A DNA stretch of 64,000 nucleotides. Source: Scylla paramamosain (lineage: Eukaryota > Arthropoda > Malacostraca > Decapoda > Portunidae). The notes under the pieces were generated by a model. It had not been told where the DNA came from and made no database searches. It saw nothing but the letters and a program-made list of their open reading frames with translations. Shown here piece after piece: positions 1 to 12,914 of the stretch (positions are counted from its first letter, which is position 1; the number at the start of each line of letters is the position of its first letter). Position numbers and translations under genes: made by a program. The stretch is from the NCBI RefSeq assembly GCF_035594125.1, contig NC_087181.1, positions 2,020,001 through 2,084,000 on the forward strand, written 5' to 3'.

Positions 1-195
1 GCCTCGTGGCTTCCTCCTCTGCTTTACATGTTTAGTATTTATTTTTCCTTTGTCTACTGTTGTGGTTTTGTCTACTGCGAGAAGAGCCATTGGTGTGATT
101 TGTAACCTTATTTTCTCTTGATGATTCGTGAAGGTTGATGGTTTTCCTTATGGTTTAGCTGTTCGTTGTTGATTTAGACAAACAGTAGGATCAGT

Positions 196-199
<4 letters not shown>

Positions 200-286
<87 letters not shown>
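200..286. repeat. (AG)n microsatellite
   Basis: Uninterrupted AG run of about 43 units. It produces Leu-Ser and Arg-Glu frames that are not genes. Confidence 0.98.
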
Positions 287-287
<1 letters not shown>

Positions 288-799
288 CAAACAAGAAAAG
301 AATATAACATTGACAGAGAAGACAGGCATACAAAGGCAGACAGAGAAAGACACGAATAAAACAAACATACCAAGATAGGCAAAACATACATATTCCTAGA
401 GACATACAGATAGACAGATCCAGACAAATCAAGATATACACATAAATATTTAGACATACAAGAAAAAACAAACGCACAAACAGATAGAGAAAGACAAGAA
501 TCATACTTACCCACGCTTGTGTTCATCACTTCACAAACCATTCTGCACCTTTGGCTTCAAACTTCATATCTACCACAAGAAATATGAGGCGAACAAACAC
601 CACACAAATAATTCTCTTTTTCGCCAGCTGGACCCAATCTTTCTCGTGGCAGCGTCCCGTGTGGTGTTTTATTACTGGCCGCCGTGATAGGCCAGAGTCG
701 CACAAACATGTTGTTGGAGTTACCTCACTAAATTCTTGACGCTTCGGGAACAACAACCCAACACTCGCCACCACCAGCCTTTATTGGAGCCCCGGAGGG
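287..799. other. Unique sequence, no gene seen
   Basis: The first 210 bases are purine/AC-rich with scattered ACAGACA and AGATAGAC words, which look like a decayed tetranucleotide repeat. From about 541 the sequence is mixed, with a small GGCC...GGCC inverted motif near 678-695. No frame has coding character. Confidence 0.5.
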
Positions 800-1287
800 A
801 GGCGCGGAGGGAGGAGAGGCAGGGATGAAGGTAAAAATACGTAGGGAGAAGTGTCGGTAAGAGCGGCGGTGTAGGAATCCATCCGACCTGACCTGACCTG
901 ACCTGATTTGATCTACTGCGTTGTTTAAATGAATTGTATTATCATTAAGATCAGAGTTTAAGATTGCTACAGCTCGCGTCATCCTTTCTCAACATTCAGA
1001 GGCCATAAAAAAAAATGTGTATAGAAGAAGGAGAAAAGTATAAACAAGGAATAAAAGTAAGAGGAGGAGGAGGTATGGATGGAGGAGAACCCGAGATGAA
1101 GGTAAAAAATACGCAGGATGATACGTCGAGAAGAGCAGCAATGTAGGAACACACCTGACGTGACGTGATCTACAATCTTGCTAAGTTAGTTGCATTGTCA
1201 TAAAAGTCAGTGATTACTTTTACTGCTCTCGTCATCATTTCTCGACTTTCAGAGCACCGTGTGGATACAGGAAAAAAAAAAAAATGG
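800..1287. repeat. Diverged tandem duplication, two copies
   Basis: Two related units lie head to tail, about 800-1018 and 1072-1287, offset by about 271 bases at the left anchor. Shared blocks in the same order are GATGAAGGTAAAAA, GTAGGAA, the GACCT/GACGT motif, TGATCTAC, and the closing CTCGTCATC...TTTCTC...TTCAGAG followed by an A-run. Copy 1 has four GACCT repeats where copy 2 has GACGT. No protein is encoded. The copies could also be two insertions of one dispersed repeat. Confidence 0.7.
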
Positions 1288-1432
1288 AATAGGTTAGTCT
1301 TGTCCTTTCTGTGCTACAAAACTACGTATTTAAGAAGCTGCAGCATGAAAATTTGTCAAAAAAAAGTTGTAGCTGGCAATGATAATTCACTACGTAACAC
1401 GGTTTTTGTCTTTCACAAGCAAGTGTTATTTT

Positions 1433-1648
1433 CTAACTCTTTTCATTGCAAAACAATAGAAAATGTCCATTATTCCTGTCAGACTTTGCTTTTGTGGCTT
1501 TTAGAATGATTTTTTTTGCCCCAAAATAGCTAAATTTCACCATTTTTCCAGATGCTGTCACAAAAAACTTCTTTGCTCTTGTCTTGATGAATTGACCACA
1601 TACGTAGCAGAATGCATCTGGGGAATGATTGTAACCTCTTGATGCCAT
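1433..1648 (-). pseudogene. Short CxxC ORF, N-terminal fragment of an arthropod uncharacterised family
   Basis: The minus-strand ATG at 1648 has a fair start context (G at -3, G at +4) and opens a 71-codon frame. Residues 1-18 read MASRGYNHSPDAFCYVCG, with a CxxC pair at residues 14 and 17 that suggests half of a zinc-binding site, followed by the basic stretch QFIKTRAKK. From memory this start closely resembles a multi-copy uncharacterised protein family in decapods and other arthropods, whose members are longer and carry further CxxC pairs. Here the resemblance fades after about residue 45 and no second CxxC follows, so this is probably a truncated or decayed copy. Upstream lie a TATA-like box and an array of heat-shock-element modules on the matching side. 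The family's function is unknown to me. The resemblance is recalled, not searched; the reading frame and promoter layout are seen directly. Confidence 0.55.
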
Positions 1649-1681
1649 TTCACCTCTTGTGATGTGTCTTCTTAGCAGAAC

Positions 1682-1713
1682 GAATTGGTGGTCAGCAAGC
1701 CCCTACTTTTATG
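1682..1713 (-). promoter_or_regulatory. TATA-like box and inferred transcription start
   Basis: On the minus strand CATAAAAG (1713-1706) lies 15 bases from the nearest heat-shock module and about 60 bases before the ATG at 1648. A start about 30 bases downstream of it would fall near 1682-1690 and leave a 5' leader of about 35 bases. The spacing resembles a classical arthropod heat-shock promoter; the start point is inferred. Confidence 0.45.
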
Positions 1714-1727
1714 TTGTTAAGCAGTAC

Positions 1728-2033
1728 TCTAGAATATTCATAGTCTTTCTAGAATGTGTTCCAGAATGTTCTCAATCTTTCTAGAATATTCCTGAACCTA
1801 CTATAGAATGTTCTGTATCATTCTAGAAAATTCTTGTAGATTCTAGAAAATTCTTGATACTTTTACATATTTTACTGTATTCTAGAAATTTCTAGAATAT
1901 TCTGGAAATGTTTACATTGAATAGAATGTTCTAAAATGTTCTAGAAACTCCTAAAAGTATCTGGTAGAACATTCTGGAAGATTTGAGATTATTTCTGAAA
2001 TGTAAACAAATTCTTCTAAATATGAGAAATTTC
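1728..2033. promoter_or_regulatory. Array of heat-shock-element modules (TTCnnGAA)
   Basis: Heat shock factor binds alternating TTC and GAA triplets spaced by two bases, normally at least three in a row. Here six perfect modules lie at 1880-1907, four at 1779-1796, three at each of 1728-1739, 1759-1771, 1821-1833, 1841-1853 and 1967-1979, with more partial ones between. Many are centred on TTCTAGAA. About 25 triplets in 306 bases is far above chance. Within the array a 20-bp unit is repeated exactly in register (1821-1840, 1841-1860 with few changes), so it grew partly by local duplication. It sits upstream of the minus-strand ORF ending its promoter region near 1713. It could instead be a palindromic satellite with no regulatory role. 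Confidence 0.7.
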
Positions 2034-2671
2034 TTGCTAGATCTTGTCAGTTCAAGAATTATCTTATTAAAATTAAAAATCTTTAGAACACTTTATATTC
2101 TTTCTTTCATTGTTTTAACTTATTTGCAACATTTCAAAAGCAATTACATAAGCAACTGAGATTTTGCAAAGTTCCTTACCTGACATGAAAACCAATAGTA
2201 AGCCTTACTGTAGTGAAATAAGTAAAAAATGTTAATTCATTGTTCTAACCAGGGAAAAAATAAAGTTTTAGGATCAAAATAACTTTTTTTCCTATTTTGT
2301 TTAGATGGAAATAACCGGAAAATTAGGGTTTGGGGCCAAGGACAAGGCAAAAGTGGAATTTTGATACATAGTGAATACATAACATAATGTAGTGAACGAG
2401 ATAAAAGAATACTTCTTTCCTCTCCTTACACTTAAATCTCGTATGCTGCTTATATTAGAGATATCGGATGAAGGCTAAAAGAGAAAATAACAGTGGTGAT
2501 GGGGAGTGTGATGAGAAAAAAAAAATAAATAAAGCAGATTTTATTGATGGAAGTTAGTTTAATATGTGATGTGTCTTGAAACTAATGTTAAGTCAGTTAT
2601 TATAATTATAAAGTCAATGTGCTGAACAGATTAATGACGGGCATGAATAAGTGAAGACGATATTCACTGAC

Positions 2672-2674
<3 letters not shown>
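2034..2674. other. AT-rich unique sequence
   Basis: Strongly AT-rich with short A-runs. No ORF, repeat or RNA gene recognised. It may belong to the 5' side of the minus-strand element at 1433-2033. Confidence 0.5.

Positions 2675-2741
<67 letters not shown>
2675..2741. repeat. (GA)n microsatellite
   Basis: Perfect GA run of about 33 units. Confidence 0.98.
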
Positions 2742-2746
<5 letters not shown>

Positions 2747-3160
2747 CTTTCTCATCTGGGTGTTCCTCCAGCACACCTCAGGCAGAGAGTCTTAGCCGCG
2801 GCTCAGCATAATCAGGCATTACCGCCATCATGAGAACCTCCCTAACAGCCCGCGCCTCGCTGGACGCCACTAATCTGCGGGAGCTTCGCCTTTGGTTTAT
2901 ATCCCAAAATGATGAGTTCGGTGAGCACGTGTGCAGGTGTTTATTCCTGCTGCTGAGGACTTGGTGAAAACAGATTCAGTCGACTATGAATGTGTATTTC
3001 ATGGAGTTTGAAGTTTATGTGTGTCCTTGTTAGCGTTACTTGAAGTGCTTTCTTTTAGTGCTGCCTCATAAAGCGGAGGTGAGGCGCGCGGGTTTCACGA
3101 GTCAGGGCTGATCAGCGGAGGGCAGGAGATCTTCCCTTGCCGATGATCCGAGGCAGGAGG
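2742..3160. other. GC-richer unique sequence
   Basis: CpG-containing mixed sequence between the GA run and the TATA candidate at 3168. No open frame with coding character. Could be the upstream region of that candidate promoter. Confidence 0.4.
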
Positions 3161-3215
3161 AAGTGTGTATAAAAAGTGAACGAGGGCTGAGCCAGCAGCG
3201 CCTCCGCATTCTTAT
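3160..3215 (+). promoter_or_regulatory. Candidate TATA core promoter
   Basis: TATAAAAAG at 3168-3176 sits in otherwise CpG-rich sequence, which makes the match less likely to be trivial. A start 28-32 bases downstream would fall in the GCCAGCAGCGCC stretch near 3191-3202. No ORF of note follows within 700 bases, so any transcript would begin with a noncoding exon. Motif-based only. Confidence 0.25.
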
Positions 3216-4943
3216 TCCAGCGGCACAGCCGCTGCCAAACTCAATCTTAGGACACCGTCTTGAATTTCCATTTTACATTGCTTATGGATCTCTAGGTCAG
3301 AATCGAATCTTTTAAAGGAGACTTGTATCTTGTTTCTCGGTCATATATTCGCTCCCCGGCCCGCCTCGCGCTGGGCGGGGACGTGGCCGGCCTGGAAACA
3401 GGAAGGTTTTATGGCGGTGAAGGCATAAACCTCCCGCCCTGACCTTCCCTGGAACTGTGCGGCGCCTCATCTTCCCTCCCGACCTCCTCACCCAGCGAAC
3501 TCGGCTCTTTTTTAGTATTCAATATCGTGCCCTCCTCTGCCTCCTCTCCCTGCCATCAGTCTTCACACTGCCAAGCAATCAAGTGACGCCTTCATGCCGC
3601 CTCAGTACTCGATGAGTTATATGTTGCCTCATCTGCATTTATACTGCGGCCATTAATTATCGCGGCCACCATAAATCGCGTGGCGGTGCGTGTCTGGGAG
3701 GCTGGCGAGGTGTTCCCAGACAGGCGCGGGCTGAGGCTTGTCTGCCCTCCCCAGAAAGCAGTGAAGGAGGCTCGCTGATTCTTTGTTTATTGGCTATTTC
3801 CTCGTGGAGGATCAGCTGTGAGTGATCCCGGTGTGAGGCGCGGCTGTAAATGGTTCCTGTGAAAAGTCTCATATTCAGCGATTCCGCAGTTGTGAGTCAG
3901 ACACGCTCGATTCAGGTTTCAATGATCCATTTTAAGATTGACGACCATAAACTAGATTTTCGTCATAGCCTGACGCTTTCCAATGTACGATTTAGGTAAA
4001 AAAAAAAAAAAAATGGCTTTCATTCTATACAACTGTTCTTGTTCTGCCCTCACAAATAAGCAAAAGGGTAAAATATAACTCTTATCTAAGGAACTGTAAA
4101 TTATTCAATGTCGCAAGTGATGTGTCTGAATCATTGCATAATTATAGATTTGACAAAGACTGATTACTGTAATTCTTTTTGCCAATTATTATATGTATCT
4201 CAGTATGTCTAGTAAGATTTAGTAAGGTACCTGCAATGCCTTCCTCTAGTACAGTCTCATTCCTGTTTACACGCATTCCAAATTATTCACTGAATTGATG
4301 TCATGCAATTCAGTTTTTACTTTTATCTAGTTTTTAGCTTACCGAGAACACTTGTTAATTTCATATTTATTCATGTTGCTGCTTACAGCTTCATTTCCCA
4401 TAAAATCTGGTAATAGGAAGGATAATAGTCAGCACTTGTTAATTCTTCATCTTTTTACTACCCATACATCAAAACCACGACGGACCAACACCCTTGACTG
4501 TCCCGGGGACTCTGCTCGAGCTGCGAAGAAAAAACTGAAGGAAACCCAAGAAAATGGTTAAAAGTTTAATCACCCGTGGTTACTTCCAGCAGAGATTTTA
4601 ACAGCGCGCCCCGGGATGCCCCCTGCTCATTAATTTCAGTGGCTCGGGATCAGAACCACGGGATGAAGGGATGGGAAATGGGATTCAGAACTTTACATAT
4701 TTACGTCAGACCCTCAACTCCCTGCGTCCTGCGCCCCTCGAGAACTTAGATTTATCTTCGTGAGGCTGAAGTGTGTGCCGCGCCATAGCGTCTGTTTTTG
4801 TGGCCTTTTTCTCCCCTCGTTCATCTCGTTTATCCTTGGAATGTTTTCCTGGTATAGTACGTTTACCGGAATTGTTGTTGATGTTATTGCTTTTTCTGTT
4901 ACTTTGCCCTCTACCACTGGCCTCCTGAAGTATTGTTATCACC

Positions 4944-4945
<2 letters not shown>
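3216..4945. other. Unique sequence, no gene seen
   Basis: 3216-3900 is GC-rich (for example 3355-3400 and 3690-3750) and contains TAAT words such as 3653-3659. 3900-4350 is AT-rich with an A-run near 3999-4013. 4350-4945 is mixed, with a CpG patch at 4600-4660. Frames of up to about 80 codons exist on both strands but none looks like protein. Confidence 0.4.

Positions 4946-5015
<70 letters not shown>
4946..5015. repeat. (GT)n microsatellite
   Basis: Perfect GT run of about 34 units. Confidence 0.98.
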
Positions 5016-5016
<1 letters not shown>

Positions 5017-5465
5017 AAATTACGTACATACAAGACGCAGGTGTGATCACAGTTATTGTTCATAGCACGTAGTTGTCTTTAAACTCAGGTGCACTCAAGG
5101 TTCTTCATACACGGTCCAGTCCAACTTGAATGCTTCGGTGAGACTGAAAGACAGGAGAGCAGTGTCAGGTAGGTGGTAGTACAAGTATGCTGCCATTATT
5201 CTCAGTTGGTGCCATATGATTTATATAGTTACTAAGGTACACCTTTTCCATAGAACTACAACTACTAATAATTTCATTGCACATGTTTTGTTTTTTTGCA
5301 GTGTTGACAATTTCCATTTTTACATTACGAACTTATTATGGTCAAGGAACAATTATCTATCTTGTTCATAGTAACTGACGGTGGTGCTTCTTTTTTGGTG
5401 TTTATGGTGTTAGCGGTGATGAGGATGGTTATGGTATTCTTGTCTTCCTTTCCTCTTCATGTAAG
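5016..5465. other. Unique sequence, no gene seen
   Basis: Mixed to AT-rich; no recognisable gene, repeat family or RNA. Confidence 0.5.
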
Positions 5466-5509
5466 ATGTTGTTGTTGTTGTTGCTGCTGCTGATGTTGTT
5501 GCTGTTGTT
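5466..5509. repeat. (TTG/CTG)n imperfect microsatellite
   Basis: TTG units interrupted by CTG and ATG variants, then running into a CTC-rich patch to 5536. Confidence 0.85.
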
Positions 5510-5933
5510 ATCCTCCTCTTCCTTCTCCTCCTCCAGGTCTTGTTGTTGCGTTTGACATGTGTTGCTGTTGTTTTTTGGTGCACATTTAGTCAGGTGTCCT
5601 TGAGCGGGAATAAAACTTGTTATCTGCGAGTGTGCGAGGTCGCTGCTGCAAACCAAAACACGCGGACACAGCTGTAGCGCCACAACACTGCGGCGCCACA
5701 ACACCTTCACTTGAGCGGCGAATAGGACAAAGCAACACCAAGAAAGTTAGCAACTATTGTAAAGCAAGGTGTTGATTGAGTGTGTCACATGTATTACAAA
5801 ATGACGTGAGGTTTGCGAAGCAGCTAGACAGGATTATTTTACACCGCTGAACAATTGAACACATTCTTTCTTAACTGTGAAGGAGAATATAATTGTTTTG
5901 CGCAGCAGTTATTTGTTTTCCAAGTTAGGGCTC

Positions 5934-5964
<31 letters not shown>

Positions 5965-6330
5965 AATATGCGTGTGGAGTTGCTCATGACAGGCAAACAG
6001 GCACGCAATACCAGATCCTCTCAGACTTGCTTCTCCGCGGCAGCAGCAAATTTCACAAACGAATCCGTCGAAACAAAGAGGCAAGGAACGCCGCCTGCAG
6101 GAATAAAGCCAAATACGCTATATTGCTTCTGGCGCATTTCCAATTTCCTACTAACAGGTTGTGAGCGACGGCTGTAAAGTTTCCCCTCTGAGGCCGAGCC
6201 AAATATGGAGAGTTCAATCACGGAAACGCAGGTAACTCTTCTCCACTGTTACGCTCCCTGTTTTTATTTGTCCTTGTCACTTGCACTGCTCCGAGCTTGT
6301 TTTGATTCCTGAGGCTCGTGGGCTTACAGA
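5510..6330. other. Unique sequence with a short GT run
   Basis: Mixed composition. A (GT)12 run lies at 5940-5964. The remainder shows no gene; 6020-6230 is CpG-containing and open on both strands for short distances only. Confidence 0.5.
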
Positions 6331-6499
6331 CGAGGAGGAGGAGGAGGAGGAGGAGGAGGAGGAGGAGGAGGAGGAGGAGGAGGAGGAGGAGGAGGAGGAA
6401 TACGAGGAATAGGAGGAGGAAGCAGAGGAGCACGAGGAGGAGGAAGAGGAGGAAGAGGAGGAGGAGGAGGAGGAAGAAGAGAGGAGGAGGAGGAGGAGG
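6331..6499. repeat. (AGG)n microsatellite with degenerate tail
   Basis: Perfect AGG from 6331 to 6399, then AGG mixed with GAA and CGA variants to 6499. The whole tract is purine on the plus strand, so it could form triplex DNA. It gives Arg-, Pro- and Ser-repeat frames that are not genes. Confidence 0.95.
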
Positions 6500-6749
6500 C
6501 GCGTCTCACCCAAGTCACCGGCTTATTGAGGCTTACCTGGTCTCCCAAGGGGCTTTGGATAACCTAATAAGCGTTTGCTCCCAGGCGCAGCTGTGGCTTA
6601 GCAGGAGCCCCTTAGAGTCCCTCAGCCACCTGCACCCCGCACTCCCGAGCTGGATCATCTCAGACTCCAGGTATTGCATAATGTTCGCCCCTACCTGAGT
6701 ACACCTGCCCGGCATGCTCCTCGACGCCACGCTACGCCTCCTCCGCTAT

Positions 6750-8669
<1,920 letters not shown>

Positions 8670-9215
8670 CCTCCATTCTTCACCCTCACCCTTCAGACAA
8701 GGCTAATGGCATCCTATCAGTTATTAGCAAATCACTCGCATTCCTGCCTTGTCTGCACTCCTGTTTTACAAAGAAATCTTACATGTTATTCTCGTCTTTT
8801 TGAAATAGGAACAGCACCATATAAAAATGCGTAATTTTTCCTGATGATGAAAGAACATCGAACTCTCCATTTACGATAAAAAAAAAAAAAAAAAAATCGC
8901 CATTTTTTGCATATGTAATTTTCCCTCCTCAAAGAAAACAAATTACTGCTACATTTATTGCGAATGTAATATAGATATATCCATTTATGAAGGAAATAAA
9001 ACTTCTGACTTACACATTTTCCCTCTTCTTCACCATTTTTTTTTTCTGAAATCATATTAACTAATATGCAAGTAAATTTATTTACTTCAAAACCTGTACG
9101 AAACTAGAAAGGGAATAAAGAACAGCCACATTTGGGAGATGCGAGCGCAAAAAAAGAAAATAGCATTATCTTTTTTTTATGTTCTATGTATCAGAAGTAA
9201 CGAAAACAATGAGAA
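8670..9215. other. Unique sequence, no gene seen
   Basis: AT-rich with an A-run at about 8878-8896 and T-runs near 9037 and 9170. No gene recognised. Confidence 0.5.
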
Positions 9216-9265
9216 ACACACACACACACACACCCAACCACCCACCCACCCACCCACCCACCCAA

Positions 9266-9348
<83 letters not shown>
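9216..9348. repeat. CA, CCCA, CA composite microsatellite
   Basis: (CA)n at 9216-9233, (CCCA)n at 9234-9264, then (CA)n at 9270-9348. Confidence 0.96.
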
Positions 9349-9349
<1 letters not shown>

Positions 9350-10759
9350 GTGAAAGGCACACACCACATAAAATAAAAATCAGTGTAAATCGACACCTCA
9401 GTCTCGTCGTCCCGCCTCCGGCTCTGAGTCTTCCCGATGTTTTGTGTCTTTACAAATTCTGCTGCTTCTTTTTAACGTGTCTTATTTCCGACTCCTCCTT
9501 ATGTATGACTCGCAGCAGTTTCTCAGGTGTAGAGGTAGCTTTTTGTAATCATAGCCAAGACAGAGTTATCTAATTATAGTAGCGTCATAAATCAACGTTC
9601 TCATGTTTCTAATGTTCTCATATCATCACCTTCCTCAGCTCCCTCCTGTATCATTCAACACCAACACATTCCCCAGTTAAATACATCTTTTTCTTCCTAA
9701 TGCTTACTTATCTTCTCATATCTTTGCGTCTCTGCTATGATATATTGCCCATTCTCCTATTGCTTCTTTACATCCCACAATTTACCTTTATAACTTCTCG
9801 TACTGTCTCTTTATTCCCTGGTGCAGTTGTGTCCTCAACTGGTACCACTTTTTCTCCTCACTCATTATCTTTTCACTCTTTTCCATCCCAACTTGCCCTT
9901 GTAGTATCATATAATGCCTCAGTTCCTAGTGCAATGTATGTTCTCTCACCTAGTACCATTTTCCTCCTTCCTGGTACTCGCCTCCCGTACTCTTCTCCAC
10001 ACAAGTACTCTAGTCTAACCAAGTTTTCGCCTCTTTTCTCATCGCATTGTGGCGGGACAACCCAAACCGGCGTCCCATTTTGAGGCCCACGAGCCTGTAC
10101 CTTCATAATGAGTTCCAGATTCACGCGATTACCAGCGCCAAGGGTTGACTGGCCTTAATAACGGAGCGAAGCACGTTTTCTGACCACTTGATTCTCATTT
10201 GTCAACCGAAAACTGCATATTGACTTTCGGGACCAAGTTAAGTCCCTGATGAATGTGTCAAGTTAAATGAGGGTTAATGCTCAAATCACATTACACACAT
10301 CCACTCACTGCTTTGTATTGAACTTGTTGCTATTTTTTGTTATATTTTGTTGTTAGCATAATACGTGTCGGAGGTCATGGGACAAGGTTGTGTTGCGAAG
10401 CGTCTCATCTTCCAGTGTACCGTAATAGACTTTTTTTTATGAATTGCTGGTGTAATGTTATGATTTCCACGCGGTTTGCACTCATTGGCTAATTTTCCCC
10501 TTAATTTGGTATTATTCCCTTAGTCCTTTATATGACCAATTAATAATTAGTGATATGACCCGCACGTAAATAAATGACATTAGGAGAACTGTTGCTATAA
10601 ATTGCCGTGTTGGATTACAGACATGTAAGCCTTTATGACACCGGTAAATAGACGGCACGGCCCCGCATTGTGGTGACGCCCGAACGCCAATAGCTACTCA
10701 CATTTTATAACTAACGATTGCCATTCAGTGTGGGCGGCCGAAAAACAGGTAGCGTGTGG
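9349..10759. other. Unique sequence with an unsupported 127-codon frame
   Basis: 9700-10083 (plus) is open from an ATG and rich in Ser, Leu and Thr, reflecting C/T-rich DNA; the opposite strand is open at 9873-10124. Neither matches a family I know. 10600-10750 is CpG-containing and has the look of conserved noncoding DNA, which only comparison could test. Confidence 0.35.
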
Positions 10760-10781
10760 TAATAATAATAATGATAATAAT

Positions 10782-10817
<36 letters not shown>

Positions 10818-10818
10818 G
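10760..10818. repeat. (AAT)n then (ATC)n microsatellite
   Basis: AAT units with one ATG variant followed by about ten ATC units. Confidence 0.95.
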
Positions 10819-12070
10819 CGGGAGTAGATCTGCTTTATTGACACGACCACTGTTCATGTTTTAATATCAAGGAGATTGTGTTTATTTAATCGTTAGTTGC
10901 AGTATTCAAATTATTGACAGGTAATGAAAGAAAAAAAAAAAAAAACCTGGGCAATATATTTATTTCCTCACGGTGCTTTTATAAGTACATTGTATTAGCA
11001 GAGGAGGGAATGAACTAGAGTGGATACAAAGACGATTTTTTTTTTCTTTCTGATTTGTCCTAAAAAAAAAAAAAATCGGAAAATAAGGGAAGCTGGAAGA
11101 AATGTTAGGCCTACACGTAGCAGCCACTGTATGAAACTCACCTATCTGTTGCCACAATGACCCCAGGAATAGACGTGCAGCTGAGAGAAACTATTGGAAA
11201 TAACCAGGAAAGATTTATCTTGCAATGAATTGATAATAAATAATAATTATATTGATACTAATATAAATGGCTTCTCTAATCAGGAAAAACAAGTTACGGA
11301 ATATTTTACGTGTTTCTCAATTGTGTGTCTGCAAGGCGTTGTGGCTTTCACATCTGCTCTGACGCACATATCAGCCTTGACTCAGTGTGAAGACCTTGGC
11401 TCCGTGCCTGCCAGTCTGGGAGGCTTCTTGGCCGCTCATCTGCCTGAAGGGTTAATGGACAATTGAGTATTTAGGAGACATGGGAAAGGTAAACTGGGAA
11501 GATCTGAGTGTAATGCCTTGCCTTCTTTACACCGAGCACACACAACTCCCACTGCACCACCACCATCATCACCACCAAAACCAAGGCAACCCAAAGCCGC
11601 AAGGAGATAAAACACACAGCACCAGTCCTCAGTAATCACGGTAAGAGACACCCTTCAGGAGGAGTCCCGAGGAAAGGGTGCGTGAGGCTTTCCCTTCCCC
11701 TTCACCTCCTCTTCCTCTAGTTGGCGTGCGAGTGAGTGTGGCGACGGTGAATGAAGGCAGTGAATGGTGGCCGCGATAAGGTTACGCTCTGCCGGGAACT
11801 CCATGCCTCGTCTCAGCTGGGATCCTGCCCTAAGCCTGCCTCCTCGAATGGCTCCGTTGATAAATGAAAATAAATGAACCATTTGAGTCAAGTTTTTTCT
11901 TTCACTGGCGAGGAAAGATTCGTGGGGGAGATTAAGTTCGTTCGAGGACCCGCTGGTGTGTTGTTGCCTGGGTACTTGTTCTTTATGAAGTCACGTGTTC
12001 AAGAGTTGAAATGATGTGTGGTGTGGGTGTTAAAAGGACATCATACAGGCTTCTTTTGCTTCTTAGGGGG

Positions 12071-12074
<4 letters not shown>
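10819..12074. other. Unique sequence, no gene seen
   Basis: Contains A- and T-runs near 10930-10945, 11036-11047 and 11062-11074. A 90-codon plus-strand frame at 11194-11466 (ATG start) is not repetitive but matches nothing I recognise. 11640-11880 is CpG-containing. Confidence 0.4.

Positions 12075-12151
<77 letters not shown>
12075..12151. repeat. (AG)n microsatellite
   Basis: Perfect AG run of about 38 units. Confidence 0.98.
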
Positions 12152-12154
<3 letters not shown>

Positions 12155-12914
12155 GGGAGGGAGGTAAGGGGAGATAAACGCTCAATAACTTTAATAACAT
12201 TGCTAAGACTGTCGGTCTCCACCTTCATCTTCCTTCCTGCACAGATCAATAAACAGTAAACAGCCAGCCGTAACATATCATTGGATGAACGATCCCTTTA
12301 AGCTTCGAAAATACATCGCAATACCTTCCCCCTGCCTTGCTTTGAATTGGTGTGTCCACAAGTCTCGTCTAAGTCTCGACGTTACCCGCTTGTCTGCAGT
12401 AACAACGTGGAGGCCAGCCGGATCCTCTTCCTCCTCACATTAGTGGGACTCGAGGGAACACGGCCATGTCTCAGGCCACGTGGTGCAGTTCTCCGGCAAG
12501 AGATGGCGTGAGCGGATGCTTTGCTGTCTGCTCGGCGGCTGGGGAGTGTTGACACAGTCTGGAATTGTTGCTGGGCGACCGTGGGAGAAGGAAGAACGAC
12601 CGCCTTCTCTAGACGTTACGGCGAGGAGGGAGTGAGGGATATGACCACACCTGAGAGGGATGGTGGGGAGCGGTTGGGCTTCTTTGTCTCAGTAACCTGG
12701 TGATCTTTGGTTACCTTTACTTGATTTAAACATGAATTTCTGTTCTCGATAATAAACTGATTTTTTAAGTGAATTCTATTACCTCAAATGGACGTAAGAT
12801 ATGTTGTTTGTTGTCATATGTTGGTTAATGTAGATATTGCTATTTAATTGGTAGGTTGCATACTCCATCCCCCATAGACCGCAGCCAGGACACTTCATCA
12901 CAAAAGAAGACATA
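12152..12914. other. Unique sequence, no gene seen
   Basis: 12290-12710 is CpG-rich and has a 60-codon frame with no recognisable motif; 12720-12850 is AT-rich. Confidence 0.45.

Noticed and set aside
9700..10083. 127-codon ORF with ATG
   Set aside because: Ser/Leu/Thr composition follows C/T-rich DNA; opposite strand is open too; no match recalled.
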